From the NCBI GenBank assembly GCA_026387255.1, contig JAPLMA010000036.1:1-23330 (forward strand): a stretch of DNA of 23,330 bases, written 5' to 3'. Below the pieces are notes generated by a model. It worked only from the letters and a program-made list of their open reading frames with translations, was not told the origin of the DNA and searched no databases. Of the stretch, positions 6,853-13,945 are shown one piece after another. Origin of the DNA: Candidatus Omnitrophota bacterium (GTDB lineage Bacteria; Omnitrophota; Gorgyraeia; Gygaellales; Profunditerraquicolaceae). Position 1 is the stretch's first letter. Every line of letters starts with the position of its first letter. Both the position numbers and the translations under genes were made by a program.

Positions 6853-8293
6853 AACTAAATTTTATATCTTCAAGATGCGCGGCAGGGTTGGAAATGAGGT
6901 TAACCTTAATTCGGTATTTATGCTCAATCGCGCGCAAGGCCTCCTTATCTTTTAAGATTTCATCAATCACAGGCGGCGCCAAAGTAAGTGAGGCCTGTTT
7001 TAAGGTTTTGCCCTTAAGATAGCGTTTAAGCTCTTTTAAAGCAAAAATTCCCAAAGTCTGGGGTGAGCGCAATTTGCCTTTACCCTTGCAGTATGGGCAG
7101 GGATGAAAAGAAAGCATCTGTACTGTCTTGTGAATGCGTTCCCGGGTCATCTCCACTATTCCAAATTTGGAAATTCCCAAAATATCGTATTTTGCCCGGT
7201 CACCGGCCAAGGCATTTTTCAAAATATTCAATAATTCCCGGCGATGGCCTTCGCGTTCCATATCAATAAAATCAATGACAATAATTCCGCCTAAATCCCG
7301 CAACACCAACTGGCGGGCAATCTCTAGGGCCGCTTCAGCATTAACCTTAAAAGCCATCTCCTCTTGATTAACCTTTTTCTTAAAGCCACCGCTGTTTACA
7401 TCAATCACCACCAAACCTTCAGTCGGTTCGATTATAAGATAGGCTTTAGATTTCATATAAACATGGCTTTCAAAGATATGATTAATCTGTTTCTCCACAT
7501 CCTTTGCGCCAAAAAGATCATCCCCCCGGTAAAGTTCGACTTTTTTACACAGGTAACTTAAAAACGTGCGCATAAAATGTTGGATTCGGTAAAATTCAGG
7601 CTTAGAGTCAACAATCAATTTGGTGACATCTTCGGTAAATGAATCCCGAATTGCCCGCAGCGCCAAATCATACTCCTCATAAACTAAAGACGGAGCCTTC
7701 TTCTCCTGGGCAATCTTCTCCAGGCGTTTCCATAATTTATAAAGAAACTGCGCGTCGCGGATTAATTCCTGCTCGCTCCGGCCGCTGGCCGCAGTGCGTA
7801 CTATAAAACCTACCGGATCAGGAAGTTTGAGCTTTTTAAAGATATCCCGCAGTCGTCTTCTTTCAACTTCATTCTCAATACGCCGGGAAATCCCCCCTTG
7901 TTTATCCAGCGGCATAATAACTAGATACCGGCCGGCTAAACCAATCTGCGTAGAAAGACGCGGCCCCTTAGTGCCAAAAGATTCTTTGACTACTTGTACC
8001 AAAACTTCCTGGCCCTTTTTTACCTCTTTAATCGGAGTCTGAGCCGGCGCCTCGATAGACTCATAAGCAGATTCAATTTCCGATAAATACAAAAAACCGT
8101 TTTTAGGCAGGCCAATATCCACAAAAGCCGCGCCAATCGAAGGCATCACCGCCTCAATTCTGCCTTTATAGATATTCCCCACGATCGTGCGGTCCTGCGG
8201 ACGCTCGATATGAAACTCCAACAGTAGGCCGTCCTGGACGATCGCCACCCGCTTTTCTTGTGTTTCAGAATTAATTAAAATTTCCTTGGACAT
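6851..8293 (-). CDS. rng: Ribonuclease G / RNase E family endoribonuclease
   Basis: Endoribonuclease that cuts single-stranded RNA in rRNA maturation and mRNA decay. At 480 residues it matches RNase G rather than the longer RNase E. It has the S1-like domain near residues 36-125 (VGNIYKGRIEAVMPSIGAAFVDIG), the catalytic aspartates in VVIDVNSG (Asp298) and IIVIDFIDM (Asp341), and the zinc-link CPYC (399-402). The ATG at 8293 gives MSKEILINSE, a typical start, and lies inside the end of the DUF2344 gene (23 bp overlap). No promoter is seen between the two genes, so it is probably transcribed from upstream, perhaps with the pilus genes. Confidence 0.95.
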   Translation of the reverse strand: MSKEILINSETQEKRVAIVQDGLLLEFHIERPQDRTIVGNIYKGRIEAVMPSIGAAFVDIGLPKNGFLYLSEIESAYESIEAPAQTPIKEVKKGQEVLVQVVKESFGTKGPRLSTQIGLAGRYLVIMPLDKQGGISRRIENEVERRRLRDIFKKLKLPDPVGFIVRTAASGRSEQELIRDAQFLYKLWKRLEKIAQEKKAPSLVYEEYDLALRAIRDSFTEDVTKLIVDSKPEFYRIQHFMRTFLSYLCKKVELYRGDDLFGAKDVEKQINHIFESHVYMKSKAYLIIEPTEGLVVIDVNSGGFKKKVNQEEMAFKVNAEAALEIARQLVLRDLGGIIVIDFIDMEREGHRRELLNILKNALAGDRAKYDILGISKFGIVEMTRERIHKTVQMLSFHPCPYCKGKGKLRSPQTLGIFALKELKRYLKGKTLKQASLTLAPPVIDEILKDKEALRAIEHKYRIKVNLISNPAAHLEDIKFS

Positions 8294-8576
8294 CTTTTAA
8301 GCTAATCCCTTCTGGTAATTTTTTTTGCAGCCTATCTTTAAACTCCGCCGGCTCCACCGGAAATCTTAAAATTATAGAAGCTTCTTCGTGTTCGCTTTCA
8401 ACTCCTAACTTTAAAGCTCTTTTTAAGCTTAATTTAGGATGTGGGGAAAAACCTTCTGACATTTTAAGCGGCAACTCTGCACGGCGCATCGCGCGCGTGA
8501 ATAGGCGCATCAGGTCTAAATGCGAAATATAACGCATCAGCCCTTTCTTAGAAAAACTAAAATTTACTCTATACAT
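8271..8576 (-). CDS. Half-length DUF2344 (TIGR03936-type) protein
   Basis: A 101-residue protein that matches, from memory, the N-terminal half of the DUF2344 family: YRVNFSFSKKGLMRYISHLDLMRLF, then RRAELPLKMSEGFSPHPKLS and GVESEHEEASI. The family's biochemical function is not established; it is often encoded beside or fused to a B12-binding radical SAM protein (TIGR03960 type) and beside rng and rplU. Here it ends at a stop 23 bp inside rng, about half the usual length of about 200 residues, and the radical SAM partner is absent upstream, where pilQ lies instead. The ATG at 8576 follows GTAGGTTATT next to a long hairpin. The SHLD and GFSPHPK motifs are intact, so it may be functional despite its size. 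Confidence 0.8.
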   Translation of the reverse strand: MYRVNFSFSKKGLMRYISHLDLMRLFTRAMRRAELPLKMSEGFSPHPKLSLKRALKLGVESEHEEASIILRFPVEPAEFKDRLQKKLPEGISLKDVQGNFN

Positions 8577-8587
8577 AATAACCTACC

Positions 8588-8642
8588 CCCCCATTTCCCG
8601 TTTACCTCCGAAACTGTTTCGCAGCTAATCGGGAAATGGGGG
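8588..8642. repeat. Nested hairpin element between pilQ and DUF2344
   Basis: Outer arms CCCCCATTTCCCG (8588-8600) and its complement (8630-8642) pair perfectly over 13 bp. The 29-base loop holds a second palindrome, CGAAAC-T-GTTTCG (8609-8621). It fills most of the 70 bp gap and its G-rich arm, on the minus strand, reaches the ribosome binding region of the DUF2344 gene. It resembles a REP-type or small palindromic element more than a simple terminator, as there is no U tract. Confidence 0.7.
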
Positions 8643-8646
8643 TGTT

Positions 8647-10365
8647 TTATTTATTTTTCTTCTTAATATCTAAAGGCTCTTTCTTAATTTCAACAGCTGC
8701 CGGGCGGCCCAATCTCTTTTCTAGCTTGGCCAATTCCTCAGGAGTATACTCATTTTCGTTAATAATTTTGGCGGTGATAAAAATTAAAAGGTCAATTTTT
8801 GTTAAAGTATTTGTCTCGCGGCCAAAAAGCTTTCCGATCCAAGGAAGGTCTTTTAAGAAAGGTATGCCGATAAATTCTTTGCCTTTGACATCCTTAAGTA
8901 AACCACCAATCACAATCGTTTCTTTATCTTTTAGTAAAACCTGAGTTTGAACTTCGCGCACATCAATAACCGGGTAACGCGTGGTCGTAGAATCCGTACC
9001 GGCAGTCGAAGTAGCAGTAACTGAAGAATCAGAAGAAGTAATGCTCGGGTGGATAATCATATTAATATAACCCTCTTCACTTACTTGCGGCACCACATTT
9101 AACCGAATACCGATCTCCTGATAATAATCCAAAGTCTGAGTAACCGTAGAATTAGTTCCCGTAGTGCCAGCGGTAACCGTAGATTCAAGTATCGGCGTAT
9201 GATAACCTACCAGCATCGATGCCTCTTGATTATCCAGCGTCAGTATACTGGGAGCAGAAAGAGTATTGGTATTGACATCGTCCTCCAAAGCGTGAATTAC
9301 TGCCTCAAATTTAGTGCCGGTTAATTTCTGAAAGATAAATTCAGCACCCGCGTTATAAGGCTCATACCCTAAAATCGTAGTAGTTGCCGGGCTAAATAAA
9401 GACGGCACCAACGGATTAGCAGTTGTAGCAATCGTACCGCCATGGCCTCCAGTAGCAGTACCCCCATATGTCTGCGTTGTTATGGTATTAGTTGTTGCGG
9501 AAGTGATCGAACCCAACCCCCAATCCAAACCAATATCCCTTAATCTATCGCGGTTAACCTCAATGATTTTTGTTTCAATAAGCACCTGCTTAGGTTTAAT
9601 ATCAAGCTTAGGTAAAATTATATTACGTATTCTATCCAGAGTACTAGCCGTATCCGTAATTACCAGCATCTTGGATTTTATCGCCGGATCAAACTCTGCT
9701 TTTTTCATTATCGTTTCACCAGCGGCATTCTTCTCATAAGAAACTGCCTCGGACTTAGTCGTTCCAGCTGCCTCTTTGGTCAAAGCAGCGCTAGAAGCAG
9801 AATCCCGGCCAATCTTAAAAGTGCCAAACTGCCAACCTTTTTGCCCACGAGTATAAAGCACAGAGATCTTTCCGCGCGGAGAAAGCAAAGGAATAATAAT
9901 TTTCTGTGCATCTTGGGCATCCAGAAACTTCAAAGTGATAATTTCAGTTTGCAAAGGTTCATCAGCAGCAATCTTAGCCACATTCTCTATCTTGGTAACT
10001 AAAATAACATTGCCCTGCCTTTGTGAACCAAAACCATAAGTTTTTAATATCACATCCAGAGCGATCTCCCAGGGCACATCGGCTAAGCGTACTGAAACAT
10101 TACCAATCACATCCGGAGTAGTTACAATATTGATCCCAGATTTATAAGAAATTATCTTTAAAACATTATTAATATCTGCTTCCTTAAAATCCAAAGTAAC
10201 ATTGCCCGAAGAAATCAAATCACGTTGAACATCTGCATTGATAACCGAAGCTTCTGTGCTTTCCGGCACAGGCGCACTCGGCTCGACTTTTACGAGCGGT
10301 GTATCTTGCGCGGCATAGGAATTCACATAAAAAGTGAAAATAAAAATTAATAGTAGTTTTTTCAC
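8647..10365 (-). CDS. pilQ: Type IV pilus secretin
   Basis: Outer-membrane secretin that forms the channel for the pilus. It has 572 residues, with a signal peptide (residues 1 to about 19, ending NSYAAQ), an STN/N0-like domain (about 54-125: VTLDFKEADINNVLKIIS, VPWEIALDVILKTYGF), N1-type domains, and a C-terminal secretin domain with VPQVSEEGYINMIIHPSI and the signature VREVQTQVLLKDKETIVIGGLLKD. No AMIN domain is seen. The tail after the barrel is lysine-rich (KKEPLDIKKKNK). It starts with GTG overlapping the stop of the pilP-like gene (GTGA). As the last gene in pilMNOPQ order, it points to a type IV pilus rather than a type II secretion system. A long Ser/Thr/Gly-rich insertion lies around residues 285-325. 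Confidence 0.93.
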   Translation of the reverse strand: MKKLLLIFIFTFYVNSYAAQDTPLVKVEPSAPVPESTEASVINADVQRDLISSGNVTLDFKEADINNVLKIISYKSGINIVTTPDVIGNVSVRLADVPWEIALDVILKTYGFGSQRQGNVILVTKIENVAKIAADEPLQTEIITLKFLDAQDAQKIIIPLLSPRGKISVLYTRGQKGWQFGTFKIGRDSASSAALTKEAAGTTKSEAVSYEKNAAGETIMKKAEFDPAIKSKMLVITDTASTLDRIRNIILPKLDIKPKQVLIETKIIEVNRDRLRDIGLDWGLGSITSATTNTITTQTYGGTATGGHGGTIATTANPLVPSLFSPATTTILGYEPYNAGAEFIFQKLTGTKFEAVIHALEDDVNTNTLSAPSILTLDNQEASMLVGYHTPILESTVTAGTTGTNSTVTQTLDYYQEIGIRLNVVPQVSEEGYINMIIHPSITSSDSSVTATSTAGTDSTTTRYPVIDVREVQTQVLLKDKETIVIGGLLKDVKGKEFIGIPFLKDLPWIGKLFGRETNTLTKIDLLIFITAKIINENEYTPEELAKLEKRLGRPAAVEIKKEPLDIKKKNK

Positions 10366-10730
10366 CGTACTTCCTCCTTGGTTAACTCTACTTCTAAAGG
10401 TTCGCCGTCTTTAATAAAGATGACTTTATTTTCTTGAATTTTTAAAACCTGATAATCACCAACTATGTCGCCAATACCTACGACGTTAGTATTGACTATC
10501 GCGAATGAACGGCCAAACTTATCATAAATAATTCCTTCTATTGCTAAGCCTCCCACAGAAGTCGCTTCCTGCTTATCCAGCTTGAGCAAACGGCCTTGGG
10601 GAGTTACTAATGGAATAAAAGGATTGCGCTTGGCCTTGGCATCATAAGTAAACCTTTCTTGGGCAAAAACAACCCCACAGAAAACTAAAGATAAAAGTAA
10701 AAATATGAAAAATCGTTTATTTAGTAACAT
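10362..10730 (-). CDS. pilP: PilP-like periplasmic pilus assembly protein
   Basis: A 122-residue secreted protein in the pilP position. The N-terminus is a signal peptide (MLLNKRFFIFLLLSLVFCG, likely cleaved after VFA, about residue 23); there is a Cys at 18 but no good lipobox, unlike classic PilP lipoproteins. The mature part has AKRNPFIPL near residue 33 and the PilP/GspC-like beta segment GGLAIEGIIYDKFGRSFAIVN (65-85) followed by VGIGDIVGDYQVLKIQENKVIF. In known systems this protein links PilN/PilO to the secretin. It overlaps pilO by 14 bp and pilQ by 4 bp. The assignment rests on position plus the short NPF and GxI motifs. Confidence 0.8.
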   Translation of the reverse strand: MLLNKRFFIFLLLSLVFCGVVFAQERFTYDAKAKRNPFIPLVTPQGRLLKLDKQEATSVGGLAIEGIIYDKFGRSFAIVNTNVVGIGDIVGDYQVLKIQENKVIFIKDGEPLEVELTKEEVR

Positions 10731-11283
10731 ATGTTTTTAGCACCAACGTAACTTTTTGCTTCATATAATCCGGCAGCTGGGTTGAAATTTTAAGTTCTTG
10801 CACGCTTAAGAAAACTTGTAAGTTCTCTAATTCATTGATAAATTTACCTAAATTATGATAATCACAGGTTAAATCTAAATTTATTAAAATTGGCGTAATT
10901 TTATCCCCGGCAATAACATTCTTGGCATTAACCGTTTCCCGGCTCGGCCGGATTTGGCCGATCTGAATATTAAACTTATTCGCCTCACTTGAGATATCCT
11001 GCAATAGCCCAGGGATCTGGCCTTCAGCAAGAATTTTAGAAGACCGAGCAATTGCTTTTTGCGTCGCCAAACCCTGTTTACCTTGAGCAGTACGCATATT
11101 ATTCAAATCCCGATCCAAATTTAGAAGATCGTTTTTTAACCTTGTAATCTTCGGATTCAAGCTCTTAATCCCGGAGGTTTGGCTTTTTAAAATAAAAGTA
11201 GTATCGACATAAATAATCAAGGCGCAGAAAATCACAATTAATATTTTTTTCTGCTTATCTAATTGCACGTTGCTTAAATTCAT
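10717..11283 (-). CDS. pilO: PilO-like inner-membrane pilus assembly protein
   Basis: A 188-residue bitopic membrane protein. A short cytoplasmic N-terminus precedes one membrane segment (about residues 12-32, KKILIVIFCALIIYVDTTFIL), then a coiled-coil-like stretch (about 38-75, LNPKITRLKNDLLNLDRDL) and a small ferredoxin-like domain with LINLDLTCDYHNLGKFINELENL, the part usually conserved in PilO. It would pair with PilN to form the periplasmic alignment complex. The start overlaps the pilN stop (ATGA), and the end overlaps the next gene by 14 bp. Confidence 0.88.
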   Translation of the reverse strand: MNLSNVQLDKQKKILIVIFCALIIYVDTTFILKSQTSGIKSLNPKITRLKNDLLNLDRDLNNMRTAQGKQGLATQKAIARSSKILAEGQIPGLLQDISSEANKFNIQIGQIRPSRETVNAKNVIAGDKITPILINLDLTCDYHNLGKFINELENLQVFLSVQELKISTQLPDYMKQKVTLVLKTYVTK

Positions 11284-11885
11284 TTTGCTTTTAAAGCTCC
11301 AGTAAGAATAAAATCTGCGACATCATACCCGCCAACAATTTCTTTCTGCACATTGGATAACTCAAAAAAAACAAAATCCCTAGAGAATTCACTATCTGCT
11401 TTTAAATTTTCCAGTAGCTTATTAATCAGATTAACCTCTTCCTTCGAAAGAGAGATCACTGCGCCCTGGATAATCATATCTTTCGCGCTGATCTTTATTT
11501 CATTAAACCAAACCCCGGAAGGCAAATTCAGGCTCAATTTATTTAATTTCTGAGCCCAAAGAATTCTTTTGCTGTTTAACAACGCTACTAAGTTAGCATC
11601 GGCAGAAGTAGTAGAATACTCATTGCTAAATTCATCAAGTGCCTTTTTCTGCGGCATAAGTTCTATCCACTTGCGATTTAAAGTAACCAATTGGCTATTT
11701 TTAGAAATAGAAACAACCGCAAAATAGATGTGCGCGCAAACAAGCGCCCCGAGCAAAATAGGAATGGCATAAATAAACAACTGCTCCTGGCTAAATACCG
11801 CCGGCTTAGTGACAATTTCACGCTCCGGGCTTTTAGTTTTGGTTTTTACCCTTAACTCTTCTGGTAATAAATTTATCTCAATCAT
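11280..11885 (-). CDS. pilN: PilN-like inner-membrane pilus assembly protein
   Basis: A 201-residue protein starting MIEINLLPEELR; the INLLP motif is the conserved PilN segment that binds PilM in the cytoplasm. One membrane span follows at about residues 51-75 (LFIYAIPILLGALVCAHIYFAVVSI), then a periplasmic domain with VWFNEIKISAKDMIIQGAVIS. It lies three bases after pilM and overlaps pilO, which fits a PilM-PilN-PilO complex. Motif, topology and order all agree. Confidence 0.93.
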   Translation of the reverse strand: MIEINLLPEELRVKTKTKSPEREIVTKPAVFSQEQLFIYAIPILLGALVCAHIYFAVVSISKNSQLVTLNRKWIELMPQKKALDEFSNEYSTTSADANLVALLNSKRILWAQKLNKLSLNLPSGVWFNEIKISAKDMIIQGAVISLSKEEVNLINKLLENLKADSEFSRDFVFFELSNVQKEIVGGYDVADFILTGALKAK

Positions 11886-11888
11886 CTT

Positions 11889-12911
11889 TTATCGTAATGC
11901 CAAACCCACCGCAACATTAAAAAAGCCTGCGAATTTATTTAATTTCACAGTATCAAGTTTATCGTTAATTTCTATCTGTTTAAAAGGATCCCAAAATTCC
12001 ACTTCGATACCTAAACAACTTGCTAACATTTCTTTAAGGCCGGTAATTTTGCTTCCGCCTCCACTTAAAAATATCTTCACCACGGTAGAATTATTTTGGC
12101 TTTCGTAATAATCAAATGAAGTGCGAATCTCCAGCGCCAGATTCGTCAAAACACTCTCCACAGCTGCCTTAACCTTATTTGCTCTTTCCAAATCCGGGTT
12201 AAGCTTTAACTCTTCAGCTGCCTTAAAATCAAGGCTGAAGATATCCATAAGTTTTTTCGTAAAGTTTGCGCCCCCCGAATGTATATCCCGGCTTAATCGC
12301 GCTACTGTATGATCAATAATATTAACATTACTTATGGTTGAGCCAATATTTAAAAGACAGATAGATTTATGCTCCGGAATTTCATTTTTAGGATAATTGA
12401 AATTAAAAGCGTTAATTAAAGCCAGTGAATCAATTTCCACGATATTTGGCCTTAAACCAGCGCCTTCCAGAGATTTAAACCTTTGTTGGGTAAATTCTTT
12501 TTTAAGCGCGGCAATTAACACCAACATCTTATTATCCGGCAAGTCATCTTTTAAAATATCTGCGTCCAGATAAACTTCTTCCAGAGTAAAAGGGATATGC
12601 TTTTGGGCCTCGAATTTAAGCGCTTGGCGCAATTCTGATTTATTCATCCGCAGAAAATTCACATAGCGGATAACCGTAGATGATCCGCAAAACGATATAT
12701 TTACCAGGTCGGCGTTTTGTGAACGCTTAATTCTCTTAAGCAGATCAATCGGATCAAGCTGGCTTTCCTCTACATCAAAAGCAACAAGCTCTACAGAATT
12801 GCCGTTAACTTTTAATTTTACGCATTTAATCGACTGCGTGCCGATATCCAACCCGAAACTGAATCTTTCTTTTACTCCGGGTAACTTTATTTTAGAAAGA
12901 ATATTCTTCAT
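11889..12911 (-). CDS. pilM: Type IV pilus assembly protein PilM
   Basis: A 340-residue actin-like ATPase that binds the N-terminus of PilN at the inner face of the membrane. The nucleotide-binding signatures are FGLDIGTQSIKCVKL (19-33, phosphate 1), LLNIGSTISNVNII (phosphate 2) and IFLSGGGSKITGL (adenosine motif). The SHS2-type insert region with FEAQKHIPFTLEEVYLDADIL is the usual PilM signature. The ATG at 12911 follows the upstream prepilin stop by six bases, with a weak GGGGAAAT ribosome binding site. It is the first gene of pilMNOPQ. Confidence 0.94.
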   Translation of the reverse strand: MKNILSKIKLPGVKERFSFGLDIGTQSIKCVKLKVNGNSVELVAFDVEESQLDPIDLLKRIKRSQNADLVNISFCGSSTVIRYVNFLRMNKSELRQALKFEAQKHIPFTLEEVYLDADILKDDLPDNKMLVLIAALKKEFTQQRFKSLEGAGLRPNIVEIDSLALINAFNFNYPKNEIPEHKSICLLNIGSTISNVNIIDHTVARLSRDIHSGGANFTKKLMDIFSLDFKAAEELKLNPDLERANKVKAAVESVLTNLALEIRTSFDYYESQNNSTVVKIFLSGGGSKITGLKEMLASCLGIEVEFWDPFKQIEINDKLDTVKLNKFAGFFNVAVGLALR

Positions 12912-12917
12912 TTAGAT

Positions 12918-13343
12918 TTATTTCCCCAGTTTACTTTTATCGCAGTTCTCCGCCATAATTAAGCCCCCGGTAGACACCACATACAGCATTTCTCCGGTAA
13001 GTTTACAATTTACCGGTGAGGCGGTGCAACTATATCCGTTAGCGTCCAGGCGCTGGCAATCATATTCATAACCGTGCAGAGAAGTTACCGCCAGATAATC
13101 TCTCTCTAGATAAACCGGGTCATGCTTAGTGAGTAAATCTATGCTCACCGGATAAACATTCTTATTATCTTTGGCGTAATTCTCCAGCGCTGTAGAAAAA
13201 AGCTTAAGATTAACTTGCGCCAATAATTGGTTCTGCTGGATGCGGTAGACAATTATCCGGTGTAACCCCAAGCGTAACAACAATGCGCTTAAGGCCACCA
13301 CAACCATGATCGTAACAAAACTTCTCGCCCGGCAATTAAACAT
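12918..13343 (-). CDS. Small prepilin-like protein with a degenerate cleavage site
   Basis: A 141-residue protein with a basic N-terminus, one hydrophobic helix (about 9-30, FVTIMVVVALSALLLRLG) and a cysteine-containing globular part. It is placed between a normal prepilin and pilM and shares with the pilin at 16022-16423 the C-terminal pattern GYxYxC...GY..xATP/ASPV...TG...TGG. Unlike normal prepilins, residue -1 is Ser8 rather than Gly and position 5 of the mature protein is Met rather than Glu. It has five cysteines, several in pairs likely to form disulphides. It could be a minor pilin that skips the Glu5 requirement, as GspK-type proteins do, or one that is not processed. No homologue can be named. 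Confidence 0.75.
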   Translation of the reverse strand: MFNCRARSFVTIMVVVALSALLLRLGLHRIIVYRIQQNQLLAQVNLKLFSTALENYAKDNKNVYPVSIDLLTKHDPVYLERDYLAVTSLHGYEYDCQRLDANGYSCTASPVNCKLTGEMLYVVSTGGLIMAENCDKSKLGK

Positions 13344-13345
13344 AT

Positions 13346-13789
13346 TTAAAAAATCTTAAAATCCGTATCACTAGATACAGAGGTATCTGTTCTTTTTAAT
13401 AATCCATCGGATGAAACCTGATAATTGTGGTCGGCGAGCGCTGGATTTATCGCTAATCCCCTGATCTCATAACCTGCCGGGCTCACCGCGCCAATAACAT
13501 AACGAAAATTGCCTATCTGAGCTAGAGCGGTGAGATCCTGAAAAAGACAACCATCATCAATAAGAAATTGCAAATTTGCCTCATCAGTCGGCGCATAAGC
13601 ACCCGAATGACGCGCAGAGTAAACTTCAAAGCCCGTGGCAATCGCCTTAAGATTAGCCATACAATTAGATTCATTAGCCTGTTTCCTAAATTGCGCCCCT
13701 TCCACTATAGCCACGGAAACAAGTAAAGCCACAATTGCCATCACCACCATAATCTCAACCAAAGTGAAACCTTGTACGCGTTTATACAT
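13346..13789 (-). CDS. Prepilin / pseudopilin with N-terminal methylation motif
   Basis: A 147-residue class III-type prepilin: leader MYKRVQG then FTLVEIMVVMAIVALLVSVAIV, giving a cleavage site at Gly7-Phe8 and Glu at mature position 5. The globular part begins with a helix (NCMANLKAIATGFEVYSARHSGAY, about 42-65) much like the pilin at 16022-16423 and has two cysteines. It is the first gene of the pilus assembly run, only two bases before the next prepilin and just after a promoter whose -10 sits seven bases from the ATG, so the mRNA may be leaderless. It may be a minor pilin or pseudopilin priming assembly. Confidence 0.88.
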   Translation of the reverse strand: MYKRVQGFTLVEIMVVMAIVALLVSVAIVEGAQFRKQANESNCMANLKAIATGFEVYSARHSGAYAPTDEANLQFLIDDGCLFQDLTALAQIGNFRYVIGAVSPAGYEIRGLAINPALADHNYQVSSDGLLKRTDTSVSSDTDFKIF

Positions 13790-13796
13790 TATTCTG

Positions 13797-13824
13797 ATTC
13801 TAACATAAAGGGGTCATTTATCAA
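13797..13824 (-). promoter_or_regulatory. Promoter of the prepilin-pilMNOPQ run
   Basis: On the minus strand TTGATA (13824-13819), 16 bp, TAGAAT (13802-13797). Only seven bases (CAGAATA) separate the -10 from the ATG at 13789, so transcription would begin at or next to the start codon. No ribosome binding site is visible. Confidence 0.65.
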
Positions 13825-13826
13825 TG

Positions 13827-13945
13827 AATTTTTAGTGGAGTGTCCCCACTTTCCCTGACGTTATCCCCAGGCCGTAGCGGAGGTTTAAACCTCCGCTACG
13901 GTTCCGACGGATAATTAAATTTCGGGGAATGTCCAAATTTTTACA
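13827..13945. repeat. Composite palindromic element containing palindrome P2
   Basis: The centre (13872-13901) is a perfect 30 bp palindrome with arms CCGTAGCGGAGG and TTTAAA at its middle. Outside it, TTATCC (13861-13866) and GGATAA (13909-13914) can pair, as at P1. Farther out, TTTTTAGTGGAGTGTCCCC (near 13829) and, inverted, TTTGGACATTCCCCG (near 13920-13940) are imperfectly alike. The whole fills the gap between the TPR gene and the prepilin promoter. Confidence 0.65.

Noticed and set aside
8647..10365. Type II secretion secretin GspD
   Set aside because: The preceding pilM, pilN, pilO and pilP-like genes in canonical order favour PilQ, although no pilB, pilC or pilT gene is in the window to confirm it.
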